A stretch of DNA of 64,000 nt from Ottelia alismoides (Eukaryota > Streptophyta > Magnoliopsida > Alismatales > Hydrocharitaceae), in NCBI GenBank assembly GCA_037367405.1, contig JAZKJV010002963.1, positions 228,627 through 292,626 on the forward strand. Direction: 5' to 3'. Below, piece after piece: positions 22,682 through 35,234 of the stretch; position 1 is the first letter of the stretch, and the number at the start of each line of letters is the position of its first letter. The translations under genes and the position numbers were made by a program. The notes beneath the pieces were generated by a model. The model had not been told where the DNA came from, made no database searches, and was given only the letters and a program-made list of their open reading frames with translations.

Positions 22682-22719
22682 TATACTTAGGATGTACTCT
22701 ATCATAAGCATAGGGGGGG
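22682..22719 (+). repeat. AT2 hairpin-G-tract module 1
   Basis: Arms tatacttaggat (22682-22693) and atcataagcata (22701-22712), with two mismatches. Seven Gs follow at 22713-22719. Confidence 0.75.
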
Positions 22720-22770
22720 TAAATGATTTGTGTTGTTCATATTCATCCGGTTCATCACTCCTGTTGTTGT

Positions 22771-22802
22771 TTATACTTTGGGATACTCTAACTATAGGGG
22801 GA
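22771..22802 (+). repeat. AT2 hairpin-G-tract module 2 (eroded)
   Basis: The sequence tatactttgggatac...actataggggg keeps the A/T lead and G5 tract. The right arm is partly deleted. Confidence 0.55.
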
Positions 22803-22878
22803 GTTATTTTGTCCATATCGTCTCTTTTGTGTTTTTATTCTTCTGATCTCTCGATTGTCCCCCAACTTGTTGATATTC

Positions 22879-22914
22879 TATGCTTAAGGCTATTCTACCC
22901 TAAGTATAGGGGGG
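22879..22914 (+). repeat. AT2 hairpin-G-tract module 3
   Basis: A tatgcttaaggc-type left arm and an accctaagtata right arm are followed by six Gs at 22909-22914. The pairing is imperfect. Confidence 0.65.
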
Positions 22915-22978
22915 CAAGTCGAGTCATTGATTCCATGCATTCTCTTCATCGATTTTCCCCTTTCGTACAGTCTTCTAC

Positions 22979-23010
22979 ACTTAGGATTACTTGATCCTAA
23001 GTATAGGGGG
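22979..23010 (+). repeat. AT2 hairpin-G-tract module 4
   Basis: Arms acttaggat (22979-22987) and atcctaagt (22994-23002) pair perfectly over a 6-base loop. ATA and five Gs follow (23006-23010). Confidence 0.85.
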
Positions 23011-23080
23011 ATCACCGATTCTATTCTTTTCATCTTTTCTTTGAGTCGTTGTAGCACAGGAGTCTTTTCACTTTTCTATA

Positions 23081-23169
23081 CTTAGCACGAGTTATGTCTT
23101 CGTTTGCCACTCTCTGATCTAAATATAGGGGGTGTCATATATATTGTATATATACTTTAGACATAACTC
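23081..23169 (+). repeat. AT2 hairpin-G-tract module 5 (long-arm form)
   Basis: The left arm cttagcacgagttatgtc (23081-23098) matches the AT1 module 4 arm. The local right arm is eroded (atctaaatataggggg). The downstream partner gacataactc (23160-23169) is perfectly complementary to gagttatgtc (23089-23098). Confidence 0.7.
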
Positions 23170-23254
23170 ATACTTATAAATATGATTATTTTTTGGACAT
23201 GTATATAAAAAAATAAAATCCATTTGTATGTATAGACTTTGGTCACCTTTTATT

Positions 23255-23350
23255 AAAAAAAAGAACAAAACAAAAACAAAACAAAAAAAACCAAAACAAA
23301 AAAAACAAAAAAAAACAAATAAAAACAAATAAAAAAACAAAACAAAAAAC
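23255..23350 (+). repeat. CAAAA-rich low-complexity tract
   Basis: An A-rich run with recurrent aaaac/aaaaac words. The Phe-rich reading frame on the opposite strand (23119-23340) is a composition artefact. Confidence 0.85.
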
Positions 23351-24585
23351 TTTATCCATATAGTTTACTAACTTTTTTGCCTTAAAAATTCCTAAAAACC
23401 ACAAAACAAAAAATATATAAAAATTTGCGTAATTAAAATTTAAAAAAAACTCTTTTTACATGTGCATCATTTTTTCTTTATTTCTAAAAATCCTTAAAAA
23501 GTTCAAAATTAGAAAATTGTTTCAAAAAAAGATTTGCTTTCTTTGTTTATATTTCTTGCATTTGCATTTGCATTTTTCAGGATAGTATTGACATTTAAAC
23601 TAAGTCAGGAATAAAATTGAAGAATGGAGCTTAGTTGGGCCTTAATCCACTTAATTTCTGAGGAATCTTATATGAAATGGAATTAAGACCTTTCATTTGT
23701 TGCAACTTAATTCTTTGAATCCATAAGACTATGTTCACATGTCGTCTTGACTAGTCTAATTAGAATAGTTAACAACAGATGCATGATTCTTTCAGACCAT
23801 GAGGAGGCAGAATCTCTTGGCTTGGAGTAGCATATGGAGGTAGTACATCTAGGTGGAATCTCTCATCTTCCTCTAGGGAGGGTAGTGCATCTCAACCTGA
23901 TCTAGTAGCATTAAGGTCTAAATACAGGATGTTGTGGGTTTGCAATAATGTTTTAAAAGAGGGATAGTCCACTTCCTCAAGAGGAAAAAGTCCTTATGTA
24001 CATGCTGCACCTTTTATATATTTTCAAAAAAAGAGAAAAAATGCAAAATCTTTAAAAGTGGATAGGCCTGATTGAAAAGTAAAATGCATGCCGAAATGTA
24101 AATATAGAAGTATAGAAAAAAATAATAATAAGAGCTTCAAAGTCAAATTTTTGTAAGCTTTTAGCTAGATGACTTGGCTGCACTGGTCATGCATATAAGG
24201 ATAGGTAGCTACACTCGTTACCGTCCATTCTTTTCTCAATCTCCTCTTCTTGATCCAGTTGTACTTGAACTTAGATGGGAATATCCCTGCTCCTCGAGGA
24301 ATGAGTTACCAGACAGGGGGATTAGAGTTACCTTTTTGAGAGATGCTATTTCTTTGCTACTTTTGAGATGGGGAGCTATATTTCACTTACACTGTACATG
24401 TTAAGATTCATAGTCATAAGAATTTGTGTATGTAGACTTGTTCTAACCTGACTATTGAGGAGACCTGAATAAGAGTCTTGTGGAACTTAGAGGCTTTTAG
24501 GTTTTAAATCCATTTCCCATTAAGTTTCAGCCAGACTAAAAATCCGAAGGTCTAACAGAGCTCCATACTGCAATTTTATAAAGAT

Positions 24586-24713
24586 AAGTTTAATACTCAA
24601 TATTGTCCTAACTTCTTTATTTTTCCTTTCTTTTTCTTTTATTCACTTATTCCTTCAAATAAGTGTTCGCTAACGGACTAGCAAAAGTTTAATACTCAAT
24701 ATTGTCCTAACTT
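24586..24713 (+). repeat. 29-bp direct repeat pair, 70 bp apart
   Basis: The aagtttaatactcaatattg... block is repeated exactly at 24586-24614 and 24685-24713. It probably reflects a local duplication during loss of the LTR start. Confidence 0.8.
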
Positions 24714-27700
24714 ACATTATTTTATTTGTATATAAATTGACCTCAAATTAAATAATTTTAAAAACAAAAATTGTAAATAAAATATTTTCTAAGTAATAAA
24801 AATAATTTCAAAATAAAATCATGTAAAGAATGAAAGTAACCACATCTGGAAAAAGCCATAAAGCGATAACTGAAAGATCAATTCCATCTCCATAAGAACT
24901 CAAAATGAACCAAACTCACTTCTAACATATTCTAAAATAAATTATCTTTAAAAACATAGCGATTTCATAATTTTTGGACTTACGGTTTGAAAGAAGATTT
25001 TGCAAGGTGGTTTGTGTAATTTTACCATTTATTTATGATATATATTTATTTTTATATATATTTTATTTGTAAATAATTGTAAATACTTTTTAATTATTTA
25101 AAATAAAAATATAATAAAATAAAAAAATTAAACTAATTTCTTTATTTAACTATGTATATAATGTACCATATGTATATATATGTATATTGTTAATTACCTT
25201 AAATAACCCTCACAAAAATAAATAATTAACATTTATTATTTAATCTAATAAAGTGATGAAAATAAATAAGCAAATAAATTAATTATGTAAATAATTTCAA
25301 CACTAACTTCCTTTCTTATCTTTATTTAATTTCAAATTTTCCTTATCTTCGTCTCCATTCAAATTTTTTAAAATCAAATTCAATTCTTTTCCCTAGTAAT
25401 ATGTATCCTCCTACCTCATTTTAGTTAGATCAATCTTTGGTGATAAGGGCCTAATCTCCAAGAGCTTCTTGTACTAGAAATGTGCCTAGCCTCTGAGCCT
25501 TCCGGTGACAGCGAGTCAACCTTCGTCGAGGCCATTACGACATTTTCCTCTCCAATGGTTAGATACACATTTTTTCTTGTTCTTAACCTAGGTTAATTTT
25601 AGTTTAAGTTTTCACATATTTAATTTTGTTGCCATGTTATCTTTTAAGATCTTACTTAATCATTTTTTAATCAACCATCACAATTCGATCCGCCCTCGAT
25701 TTCGATCTCTTAATCATTTTCTCGATCTCTCCTTGTTCACATTCTACATCATGCAAATACTCAACTCTGGACAAGAACGGTGACCAGAGACTCGGATCTA
25801 TCGTCCATTTCATTGGTCCGCATCCACTCACATTTTCTGCATATGATTTTGAACCGAGACGTCGTGCCAAGTCGGATATCTCTATTTTTACTGCAGGTTG
25901 ACATGAATTTCAAAAAAATAATTACAAAAAAATTTATTACCAGCTACTGTTTACAAAAAAAATAGAAAAAAATAACAAAGTTGTTATTCTTACAAAAAAA
26001 GATAAAAAAATTCTGGGCACCAACCCTTGTGCCGCACCATCCTATTCCTCTGGCCACGCGACCCAAGTGCCCGCCGCCCATCCTGCAGCGTTAAATCAAT
26101 ACTTCTATCGCAAATCCATCCCTGTCGTCTTCTACCATGGTCACGCGCTCCCTTCACCACCATCTGGAGTTGCGTACCTCCACCATCACCGTTCGCGACC
26201 GCCGACGCCCTCCAGCTACTAGAGTTTCAAGCCACGCTCCCATCCATCGCATCATGACTGTCGAACAATCACCGTCAACCATGAGTGCATGGGGCGTGTA
26301 TCGCCTCCTCTGGTGCTCGTTGCTCCTAGTTAGCCACTATCGCTGCAGTGGAAGCACCGGCCGTGACGTCCGCCAACCACCCTGCGCATGGACAAAGCCA
26401 CCTTCCTCGTGCTACCACTGGGCCCAATTGTCTTCCAAGCGCCCACCTCCAGCGGATCCTCTCTGCGCCACAATCCTACCACCGACAGTCCTCCTCTAAT
26501 AGCTCTCACACCTGCGAGCCCAACCGTCGATCATTTACGCCACCTCCCTTTGGCGTGGAGAATGAAGAGGGGCGACTCCCCTTCCCCCATGCATGTGAAA
26601 AGAGAAACGAACGAAGCCTGAACCCTAGGAAATTAAAAAAATGGACAAATTGCATCGTCACACCTGAAGGTTTTAAAAATTGCAAATGGAACCTTGCTCC
26701 AGACCAAGTCAAGTGCGTCACGTGCTTCTCATTGGGTAAATTGCATTTTTATACTCGCATTTAATTTCTGTTATATTGCAATTTATAAAATAATAATAAT
26801 TTACATTTCAATCCCTCTGTTACAGACTTTATTTTGCATGCTTTTTATCATTGGAATAAATGTTATTTGAGTTCAATAAATTCTCAAAAAATTATGTTAT
26901 GTTCAAGTTGTGTACCTCTTCTTAGTTCAATTTTTGCATTGTATTTTTTTATCATTTGATATTATGAAAAAATTAAAAATATCACATTTTTACTATTTGA
27001 CATTTGAAAATTCATAAAAATTCAAATATTATGTAAAAAATTCCAAAGTAATTAGATAGTTTTCTTTCTGTGCATTTTATTTCCTATCCAATTTTCATGA
27101 ATTAATTAGTTATAAAATTCAAACAAAATTGCAAAATACTAAAAAATTAGAAAATCATATAAAATTGTAAAAAAACAAAAAATGTGCTTTCACTTCATGT
27201 TTTTAGATAATTTCCTATAGTTTTTAGAAAAAAAAACATTTTTATAATTTTTTTCATTTATTTTGTATTTTTAAATTACTAAATCATCCTATTTACTCAT
27301 TATTTGAATTTTCCCATGTTTTTATTCATTTTAAAAATCGGAAAAAAAATTCTTAAAATATCTGAAAACATACAAAATTATTAAAAAAATCAAAGAAAAA
27401 ATATAAAAATATTTTATTTAGACGTTTTGAGCATTTTTGATATATTTGAAAAAAATCCAAAATATAGCCGTTCTCTATTTTTGTATATAGTTTGTTTTGA
27501 AATTTATATTTTTAAAATTAAAAAAATGCAAAAATAAAAATCATTAAAAAATTGGAAAACTGGAAACTAAAAAAATAGAAATAAAAAATTAAAAAATTAA
27601 AAAGATAAAATTCCACAAAAAACCAAGATAGTTTGCAGTTGAGACTCCTTTTTCCTTTAATTGATTTTTTGATTATAAGAATAACCCTCGTGAATTGTAG

Positions 27701-27899
27701 ACTTCTTGAGTTCGATCCTGTTGTTGAATTAGGTTAATTAAATAGCAAAATTCTTGCTACATTACATTTGTAATTAGTTCGACTTACTAATAAAAAAATA
27801 ATTTTGTTGCAAGATTCTTTGGGTTGCAACGACATTGCACACCACGGTGCATTTATATATCATCAATATTTTAAAACCCACTAAAAATCTCATTTAACA
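24586..27899 (+). repeat. AT2 3' LTR (start eroded)
   Basis: The right end at 27899 (TTTAACA) aligns with the 5' LTR end at 20512. The interior matches 18825-20512 from 26228 on. The U3 part resembles AT3 (CTCAAAATGAACCAAACTCA against the AT3 equivalent near 59040). The exact start is unclear because the palindromic TGATGAAT start is missing. A 29-bp perfect direct repeat (24586-24614 and 24685-24713) sits where the start should be. The GC-rich block at 26030-26600 gives spurious ORFs. Confidence 0.7.
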
Positions 27900-28419
27900 C
27901 CATAGGTAATTGATCATGCACTTGTTAATGATGGACCGATCCAATACTAAAGCTTGAGAAAAACTTCCTCTTTCAATGGAATTTCTCGCTCTTGCAAAGG
28001 TATGGCAAAAAGTGGATGCCTTGGGTATCTATTTAAAGTTATTTGGTGGCATTTCGATGATATCAAACACATATTTATAAGGATGATTATTTGTCCTTCT
28101 TTCCTAACATGTAGATAAGATGTGTACTCTAATAGGATGGGCATGGTGTTGTCTAGGTCTGAAAGGGAATATTAGGTGATGGCCTAGGTGTCCTTTCCAA
28201 GATTGGAGGGGAAACAAAAATCAAAATTTTTAAAAATTCAAAAGTTTCACAGATGATCTACGAGTCACCTATGCATGATCAATCATGGGTGATTAATCAC
28301 TGTTGAGTGATGGTCGATAATAGGTGATATGTCAACCTACTCTAAATGATTGATCAATTGTGCCCTAATTGAGTTTCTTTTTGTGAATATTAAATTCCAC
28401 TAATATCACTCAATTTACA
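27900..28419. other. Unassigned stretch between AT2 and copia fragment
   Basis: No recognised gene. There are several short variants of an ATGATCAATCATGGGTGAT-like palindromic word (28270-28340). It may be the 3' non-coding part or LTR of the adjacent SIRE-like copia fragment, but this cannot be shown from the window. Confidence 0.4.
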
Positions 28420-29960
28420 CAACCCTTATTCTATTCTAATGAACTCAAACTTAGTCGATTATGAAGACTTTGTAAAAATGTCTACAAGCTACCTATCTAT
28501 TTATACATAGTCCAAATAGATTTAGCCTTTCAAGATATTTTCTCTATGAGAGAGATGTCGAACATCTATGTGCTTAGTGTTAATGTGGTTGACAGGGGTC
28601 TTAGCTAAGGTAATAGATATAGTGTTGTCACACAGTATTTGATTCTTTCCAAAGGTCAATCCGAAGTCAAAAAGAGTTTTTTAATCTAGAGTAGTTGAGA
28701 ACAAGCTAAAGATGCAACTATATAATACGCTTTAGTAGTTTATAGTGCCACACAATTTTATTTCTTGGAAAACTAAGATGCAAGGGCATTCCTCTTGAAT
28801 TAGAAGGTGCTACTTGTACTTCTACTATATGTACGACTATCATCATAACTTGTGTCTCTATATGCAAAAAGGTAAATTGAGTACATTTTTTGATAAAACA
28901 AACCAAATATATTGTAAAAGCTAATAACGAAAGATTCATTTTACAACTTTTAGGTAGCTTTCTTTTGGTGCTGATTGAAATATGCAACTAAACATGTGAT
29001 AAAGATTATATTGGGTCATCTAGCAATTAAAAAAAGCAAAGAGCCGAGCATCCCTCTTTAAAGCCTTCAATTGACACGCTTCTCCGACTCGTCTAGGTCA
29101 AATTGAGTTGCCGAGGGAGTCTTAGTAGACTTCCCTGATACTTTGTTAAACTCAAACATCATCATCTCCTTTATGTACTTATGTTGTGAAAAGAAAGTAC
29201 CAGACTCTATCTGATTGATCTACAACCTTAAGAAAAACTTAAGGCCATCGCTTGAGAGAAATCATTGCAAAGATTAACATTAGTGGAACCAAACACAATA
29301 TCGTCAACATAAATTTGCACAAACAATAAATTAGACAACACATAATTCACAAAAGAAGTCCAATATACTTTACCTACTGGGAATCCTACGACGAATAGAA
29401 AGGTCCTTAGTCTATTTTACCATGCTCGAGGAGCTTGCTTAAGTCCCTCAAGGGATTTCCCAATCTTAAAGATGTGTTCTGGTCTGGAGGGTCTTTATAA
29501 TCGGGTGGTTGATTGATATAAACTTCTTCATTAATGAAGTCATCTTCTTCTTTAATGAAGTCATTTATGAAGGCTGTTTTGACATCCATTTGATACAGCT
29601 CGATTCGCTTGAAAAAACAAAAGCTAGTAGCATTCGGATTGACTCAATCAGAGCAACTAGTGCACATGTCTTATCGAAATCGATGCCTTCCTGTTGAGTA
29701 TATCCATGCGCAACAAGTCTTGCCCTATTCCTAAACGCTATCACTAACTCATCAATTTTGTTCTTAAAACCCCACTTGGTTCCTATAATCTTGTGATTTT
29801 CAGGTCTAGGCACAAGCACCCATACTTGATTTCTCTCAAGTTGAACAAGTTCATCTTGCATTTCCATTAATCAAGTATCGATGTTGTAAGACTCACCAAA
29901 AGGCTTTTGCTCCACTAAGGATACAAATGTAGATAGCACAAATTATTTTAAGTGCAATGT
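28420..29960 (-). pseudogene. SIRE-like Ty1/copia RT and RNase H pseudogene
   Basis: The minus strand encodes a decayed copia pol C-terminus. The RT start is clearest at 29565-29867: VWVLVPRPENHKIIGTKW, then RLVAHGYTQQEGIDFDKT, then the MDVKTAF motif near 29585 (residues in frame 29407-29589). Lower coordinates carry RNase H remnants, with a CDNT...AKTPVNH...TKHIDVRHL pattern at about 28560-28650. Wording such as PRPENHKIIGTKW points to the SIRE/Maximus lineage, a different copia family from the others here. Many frameshifts and stops occur, and no LTR is attached. Upstream IN and gag are absent, replaced at about 29960-30000 by a copia LTR fragment in the opposite orientation. Confidence 0.75.
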
Positions 29961-29999
29961 TGTATGGATTCTTTTCGAGATGTCCATAATCACCAACAA

Positions 30000-31080
30000 T
30001 AAATACTAATAATGTGGATATGACCCATAATATCACAGAGAGAAATAATTGTTAATAGGATACATAATTTATATAGTAATGTGAATAGGATTCACGTTGA
30101 ATATGTAAATGTAAATATGATTTACATTTATTTTAAGATAGATGAATATGATTCATAAACATCAATGGTTAATTTGTATTTATCACAAATAATATGCAAA
30201 TTATCTTTTTATATTTTATTGAAAAAAATAATTTCTATGAATAAATATTTAATGTAATGTGATTACGTTAAAAGAGAGTGGAGAAAGAAAGTCTCTCTAA
30301 TCTTTGTGGTGTCAACCTCCAAATAGGGAAGGAGGATTTCTACTTCCACATTTTTGTAAGAGGCTTTTTCCTTTCCTCTTTTTCATATTAGGATTTTTTT
30401 AGATTGAATTTTAGAGCATGAAATGATAATTGATTTATTAATTTGAAATTCTATTATACTCGTGGGTAAGTATAATTTTTTAATCTCAACTAGGAGTACA
30501 TCTCCACCGTCCATTATGATAAAAAAGATAGGATAACCCTAACTCTTTGAATTCCGGCAAGTGTTGCATGCAAAAACTCTCTCTCATTCCACATGTCTCC
30601 TCTCTCCCCAAACCCTAGTGATTGTTCCCTTACCCATGGTTTGTGGAAACTAAGATGGTCAGTGCGTTGTCGTCGTGTTGTCATATTTGTTGCTTGTGGA
30701 TCTTCATATCCTTTGACATCTCATGCTCTTTATCAAGATGACGGATTTCGTGAGAAAACTAAGGATATCATTTGCTCGGATCGTCACCTCGGATTGTGGG
30801 AAGCACATGTCTCATCCCTGCATCCGCAAGTGCTCTCTCGTTGGACAGACTTGAGACATAAGGACTCTTCCTGTAGAGGCTTTGAGATCGTGGCCATGCT
30901 TCAAGATGTAAATTTTATACTTGTCTGATCGTGACAAAATAACATGGGAATTATTCTCATGCCATGGGGTTTCATCGATTTTTTTAATTCCCGTTGCACC
31001 ATCGGCTAGTATGACTAGTTGACATAGATCGAATATGATTCGATCTCCATGCTTCAGTTATACACGATGCATAATCCATC
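30000..31080 (+). repeat. CO-C copia 5' LTR fragment
   Basis: This is the right part of a copia LTR of the 35235/47274 family. Repeated words around 'gatttacattta' and 'atgattcataa' (30120-30160) match 17020-17070. GATTGTGGGAAGCACA (near 30793) matches 17766. The end near 31080 is followed by a PBS. The left part is lost. The ORF at 30593-30928 lies inside the LTR and has no recognised product. Confidence 0.65.
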
Positions 31081-31089
31081 GCCTTCAAA

Positions 31090-31102
31090 TGGTACCAGAG
31101 AC
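31090..31102 (+). promoter_or_regulatory. CO-C primer-binding site (tRNA-iMet type)
   Basis: The sequence tggtaccagagac closely matches the copia consensus TGGTATCAGAGC. It is placed about 10 bases after the LTR end, as in CO-B. Confidence 0.65.
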
Positions 31103-32818
31103 TTGGCCCAAACCTAAGGGAATAGGTTTTGGATATTGAGAGACATGAGAACCTGTTTGTTCACATATATGTGATTTTTCAATCATTTTTTAATATATTA
31201 TATAACTATTATTTTCCATTAATTTTAAAAAATTTTTGGGATAATAAAACATGTTAATAATGTCTGAACACATCTACAATATGTTCATCAATGGTTGACA
31301 ACAATTAGGCGTCGATTTGGATTCAAAAGTTCTTATAGTGTGTTATATTTTGCATCAAATTGGTTTTAAAATTAACAATTTTTGCAAGAATTTTCTAGTT
31401 ATGAAATATGTTAAAAACATAATAACTATGTTAATAACTAAATAATAATATATTACAAATTTATTTCGCACGATTCCTTGCATAATTGTCCTAGATATTC
31501 TATATTTAGTGGAATTGGGATGGAAGATGATTAGATCTTCTCAATGATTTTTTTAATATATTTGCAATTCAAATTTAATCATGGAAATTACGAATTTACC
31601 CTAATTAAATGTATTATCACTTATTATCATATAATTTACAAATGACAACCTCATTGAATGATTTCTTAATGGCGATTCCTACATTAGAAACTACAATAGT
31701 TGTAGTTTAACAATTTTAATGCAAACCACTTTGTTTGCTTAATATGAATAGAAGTTTGGAGAAATTTTAAAGGTTTTAAAATTCATCTTTTTTTATGACT
31801 AATATATAAGATCATACTCTATAAAAAGATCGACAAAACCTCTTAGTACAAATTTGTACCATTTATGTTGTCTCGAATTGGAATTGTGATGGTGTCTAGG
31901 GCTTGATATGCTAATGGGTTACCTCATTGGCACCCTACACCACACTGATAGTGGAATCACTCCCTATTTGCATAATATGTAAGCCTTATCCAGATCTGTT
32001 TCAAGGAAAGATGGCATGCAAAGTTTTTGTGTAATTTTAAATAACTAAATTGAATAAAATGTACTAAGGGTGTATAATCTATATAATACCAAGAAAGAAT
32101 TTTTTATTAGTTACATTAGATTGATGATTTTTAATGTGATTAAATTAAATTAATCTAATTAAAATAAAAAATCTACTATTAATAGGATCGGAAATCCATT
32201 GGAAGGATTGTTCATGAGAATTTAATTGAAAACGATCAATCATAATTTCAATGTGCTATGAAGCATTACAATATGGCATCCAAGGTATCTTGTCAAGGCG
32301 ACGTGTTCCATCACCATGCATTGTATAGTGGAGAAGCCTATGCGAAGTCGTAGCTCCGATGTACAAGCATACATAGAACACTATCCTTACTTCTCGAAAG
32401 AGACAGACTATATGCATAGTGACTCTAATACTATTCCTCATATAATTGAGGCAACATTGGATTCCATAGAGAGTTCTATTCCTCTTGATGGTTAGTTTAA
32501 TTAACAATGACTCAACATCACCATATGAGTGGTGGGCTCGGGTGTCAATGACCTAATTTGGAAATGCAAGTTGGACTTGCAAGGTAGAATGAATTCATGC
32601 TTCCTTCACCCAAGTTAAATTTTCTCGTATTATTAGTGTATAACAAAGGTGGAATGGAGATCATAGATCTTGCTAGAGTTATAAGTATGTCTCTTGCTTT
32701 GAAAGTTGAAAAGGAATGGACTTTCAACGTATTAAAAGAAAGACAACATTGATTTCAAATTCCTTAATCAAAGAAATAGAATATATTTGATCTAAAAAGT
32801 GCATTTTTTATCTCAGAT
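31103..32818 (+). other. CO-C leader
   Basis: Non-coding. The block at 32270-32600 (caaggtatcttgtcaaggcg, catgcattgtatagtgg, GCAAGTTGGACTTGCAA) matches the CO-B leader at 45760-46090 in reverse complement, confirming the same family in opposite orientation. AT-rich elsewhere. No gene seen. Confidence 0.55.
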
Positions 32819-33640
32819 ATGAAATCTGTGAACCCACTTAGACTGGAGGTCAACCTCTTAATTGGGTCAAACTACTCGGACTATCTACAAAATATGGAGC
32901 ATGTTCTCTTTACAGAGTACATTGATTATATGCTGACCAAGAACAAGCATGTGAACCTTACGTTAGTGGAAGAATTTAAATTGAATGGTATTTTTAATGA
33001 AGACCACTCATCATCTCAAAGTTATATAGTTGACTCTCTATCCAATAATCATCAGAAGCAACATGTGAACATGCAGATGACACAAAATATAATGTTGAAT
33101 TGGAAAGAGATGTTTGGTGATGTGAACACATATAACATTACAACCTACTGAAAGAACTAATTCATTGTATGATGCAAGAAGGGACTGTAGTTAAAGAACA
33201 TGTAATCAAATTGTTTGGTTATCTACTAGAAATGGAGACTCATGGGGCATAGATGGATGCAGATATGCAGTTCGACTTCATTATGTTGTCTTTACTCAAG
33301 TATTTCAATAACTTTACAGTATCGTACCATATGAATAAACTAAGGTTGATAAATACATAACTCATATCTTTATTGTAGTTTGTTAAGGCTATCATGAGGA
33401 AGTTGAATCCTATAGGCACTGCAATGGTTGCATAGATCAAAGGGAAGTGCAGTCTAAAGAAAGGGTTTCAGAAGTGTCCGGCCCATAAGAAGAAGAAGAA
33501 TAAGAGTGAAGATGTTAGCTCATCCTCTCAGGCCTCCACACTCATGGCATCCAAGAAAGCTGATGTCTGACATAAATGAGACAAGCCATGGCACTGGAAG
33601 CATAACTGTACAGATTACATGAAAACTATTGAAAAGGATA
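32819..33640 (+). pseudogene. gag: CO-C gag pseudogene
   Basis: A copia gag. The ATG at 32819 opens a 110-codon frame (VNPLRLEVNLLIGSNYSDYLQNMEHVLF) that matches the usual copia N-terminal pattern 'L.G.NY..W...M...L'. After the stop at 33149-33151 the remainder is scattered over frames. A zinc knuckle remnant sits at 33560-33620, reading PWHWKHNCTDYMKT, with its leading Cys codons mutated (stops). The Leu/Met-rich middle region is otherwise typical. Not functional. Confidence 0.7.
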
Positions 33641-33739
33641 AAGGTATGGCTCCAACAAATATAAATTCTCCTTTCATCATTTAAACTAATTTTCTCATAG
33701 GACGAGAAGGTAGTCAGGTCATGGATTATGGTATTTATG

Positions 33740-35015
33740 TTCATGTATGCAATTTGTTGCATCTATTTCAGGATACTAGAAAGCTTGAGGAAAGGGAGAT
33801 GATCATCTAGATGGGATAAGATGAAATTGTTGTTGCAGTCGTCGTTGAGATGTCCAGACTATTGTTGTATAGTGGGAGAGTCTTAGTACTTACAAAATGT
33901 CTCTATATTCTGGATGTTAGAGGGAACTTATTATCTATATCTAAGTTTGTTAGAAATGGATATTCATTCTAATTATGTGAAAAACTTATCATAAAATGTT
34001 ATCATAAACATATTGCATATGGTTTTCAAACTCCTGGTGGAATCTTTTAATTATACATTAATGAATGTGTCATGAATGTCACTACCACTAATAAAAAACT
34101 ACAAGATCTAGAGAGGATGGAAATCATTTAATTATATCTTGGCATCAAAGACTTGGTCATTTATCTGTTTATATGATCAATATATTGTTAAAATATGGAC
34201 AATTAGATTTTCAAGAGGTCAAAAGTTTTCCTATTTATGAACATTGTTTCAAAGTAAAATGACCCGAGAACCCTTCCGAAATAAGGGTACACGATGTGAG
34301 GGTACACTTGACCTAATACTTACTGATGCATGTGGTCCCTTCAGTACTGTGACTTGAAATGCAAATCGATACTATCTGACGTTTATTTATGACCATTCGT
34401 GATACGGATTTATCATCCTATTACATCATAAATATGAAACCTTTGGAAAGTTTCAAGAAATCTTGGCTTTGGTTGAGAACCAAATCGATAAGAAGACCAA
34501 ATGAAGTTGATCTAACTGAGGTGGTGGATACCTTTCAGATGAATTCAGGAATACCTTAAAGAAAGAGGACTTATATGCAATACAACTCCTCCTAGAACTC
34601 TCCAACTCACCAGTGTTGTTGAAAGACACAACAGGACCAACATGGATATGGTCAAATCATTTATGAGTAAAGCACATTTACCTCTTAATTTCTAGGGATA
34701 TGCAACATAGAGTGTAATATATATAATAAGATTGCTAGCAAATTTGTACCCACACCCCTTCATGAGCTTTGACTTGGAACCAAGCTCAGTGTTAGACACT
34801 TGAGGATTTGGGGTTGCTTGTTCCAGGCCAAGAATGTGGACGTAATTAAGCTAGAATCTCGCACTAGAGAGTACTACTTTAGTGGGTATGTAAAGAATGG
34901 TAGTGGATAACAACCTTATGACCCTGAGACTCAAAAGGTATTCATCTATATGGATGTGAAATTCTTAGAGGATAACTTCCTTAAAAGTCAAGATAAGAAT
35001 TAAGTAAAGTAACTC
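33740..35015 (+). pseudogene. CO-C protease and integrase pseudogene
   Basis: The decayed copia pol N-terminus. The end of the protease region carries CLYILDVRGNLLSISKFVRNGYSF (33900-33970). A GAG-pre-integrase motif HQRLGHLSVYMIN lies at 34140-34180. The integrase core starts around 34310 (LDLILTDACGPF with its catalytic Asp), and a copia target region follows (ASKFVPTPLHEL...LRIWGC at 34735-34815). It ends near GYVKNGSG and FLEDNF (34885-34980). Multiple stops and shifts occur. RT is missing, since the sequence runs into the CO-A LTR from the other strand at 35235. Confidence 0.7.
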
Positions 35016-35234
35016 ACTGAATCCTCTGAGGATATTGATATTCATGTATCAGAAACTAAATAGATAATTGAAAATGAAACACCTATAGCTCTTCGAAATA
35101 GTTTGATGGTGGTTATACCACATGCGAGTTAAGTTGTTAAGTCAAAGAATCTTTTTTGTATACATATCATTATTTGATTTAGTCTTTTTCCTTTATATCT
35201 AATTTTAGATATTGAACATAATATGAAGGTAAGG

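Larger units (their letters stand above)
22335..24560 (+). other. AT2 non-coding 3' region, pol absent
   Basis: Directly after the ORF the sequence enters the Athila 3' region, with no trace of RT, RNase H or integrase. Five hairpin-G-tract modules lie at 22682-23169. The tail (23600-24540) matches AT1 9380-10330 in order. AT2 is therefore a non-autonomous, deletion-derived Athila element. The polypurine tract and the first part of the 3' LTR appear deleted around 24550-24600. Confidence 0.65.

Noticed and set aside
23119..23340. Phe-rich 73-codon minus frame resembling a membrane protein
   Set aside because: It is the reverse translation of an A-rich, CAAAA-like low-complexity tract.
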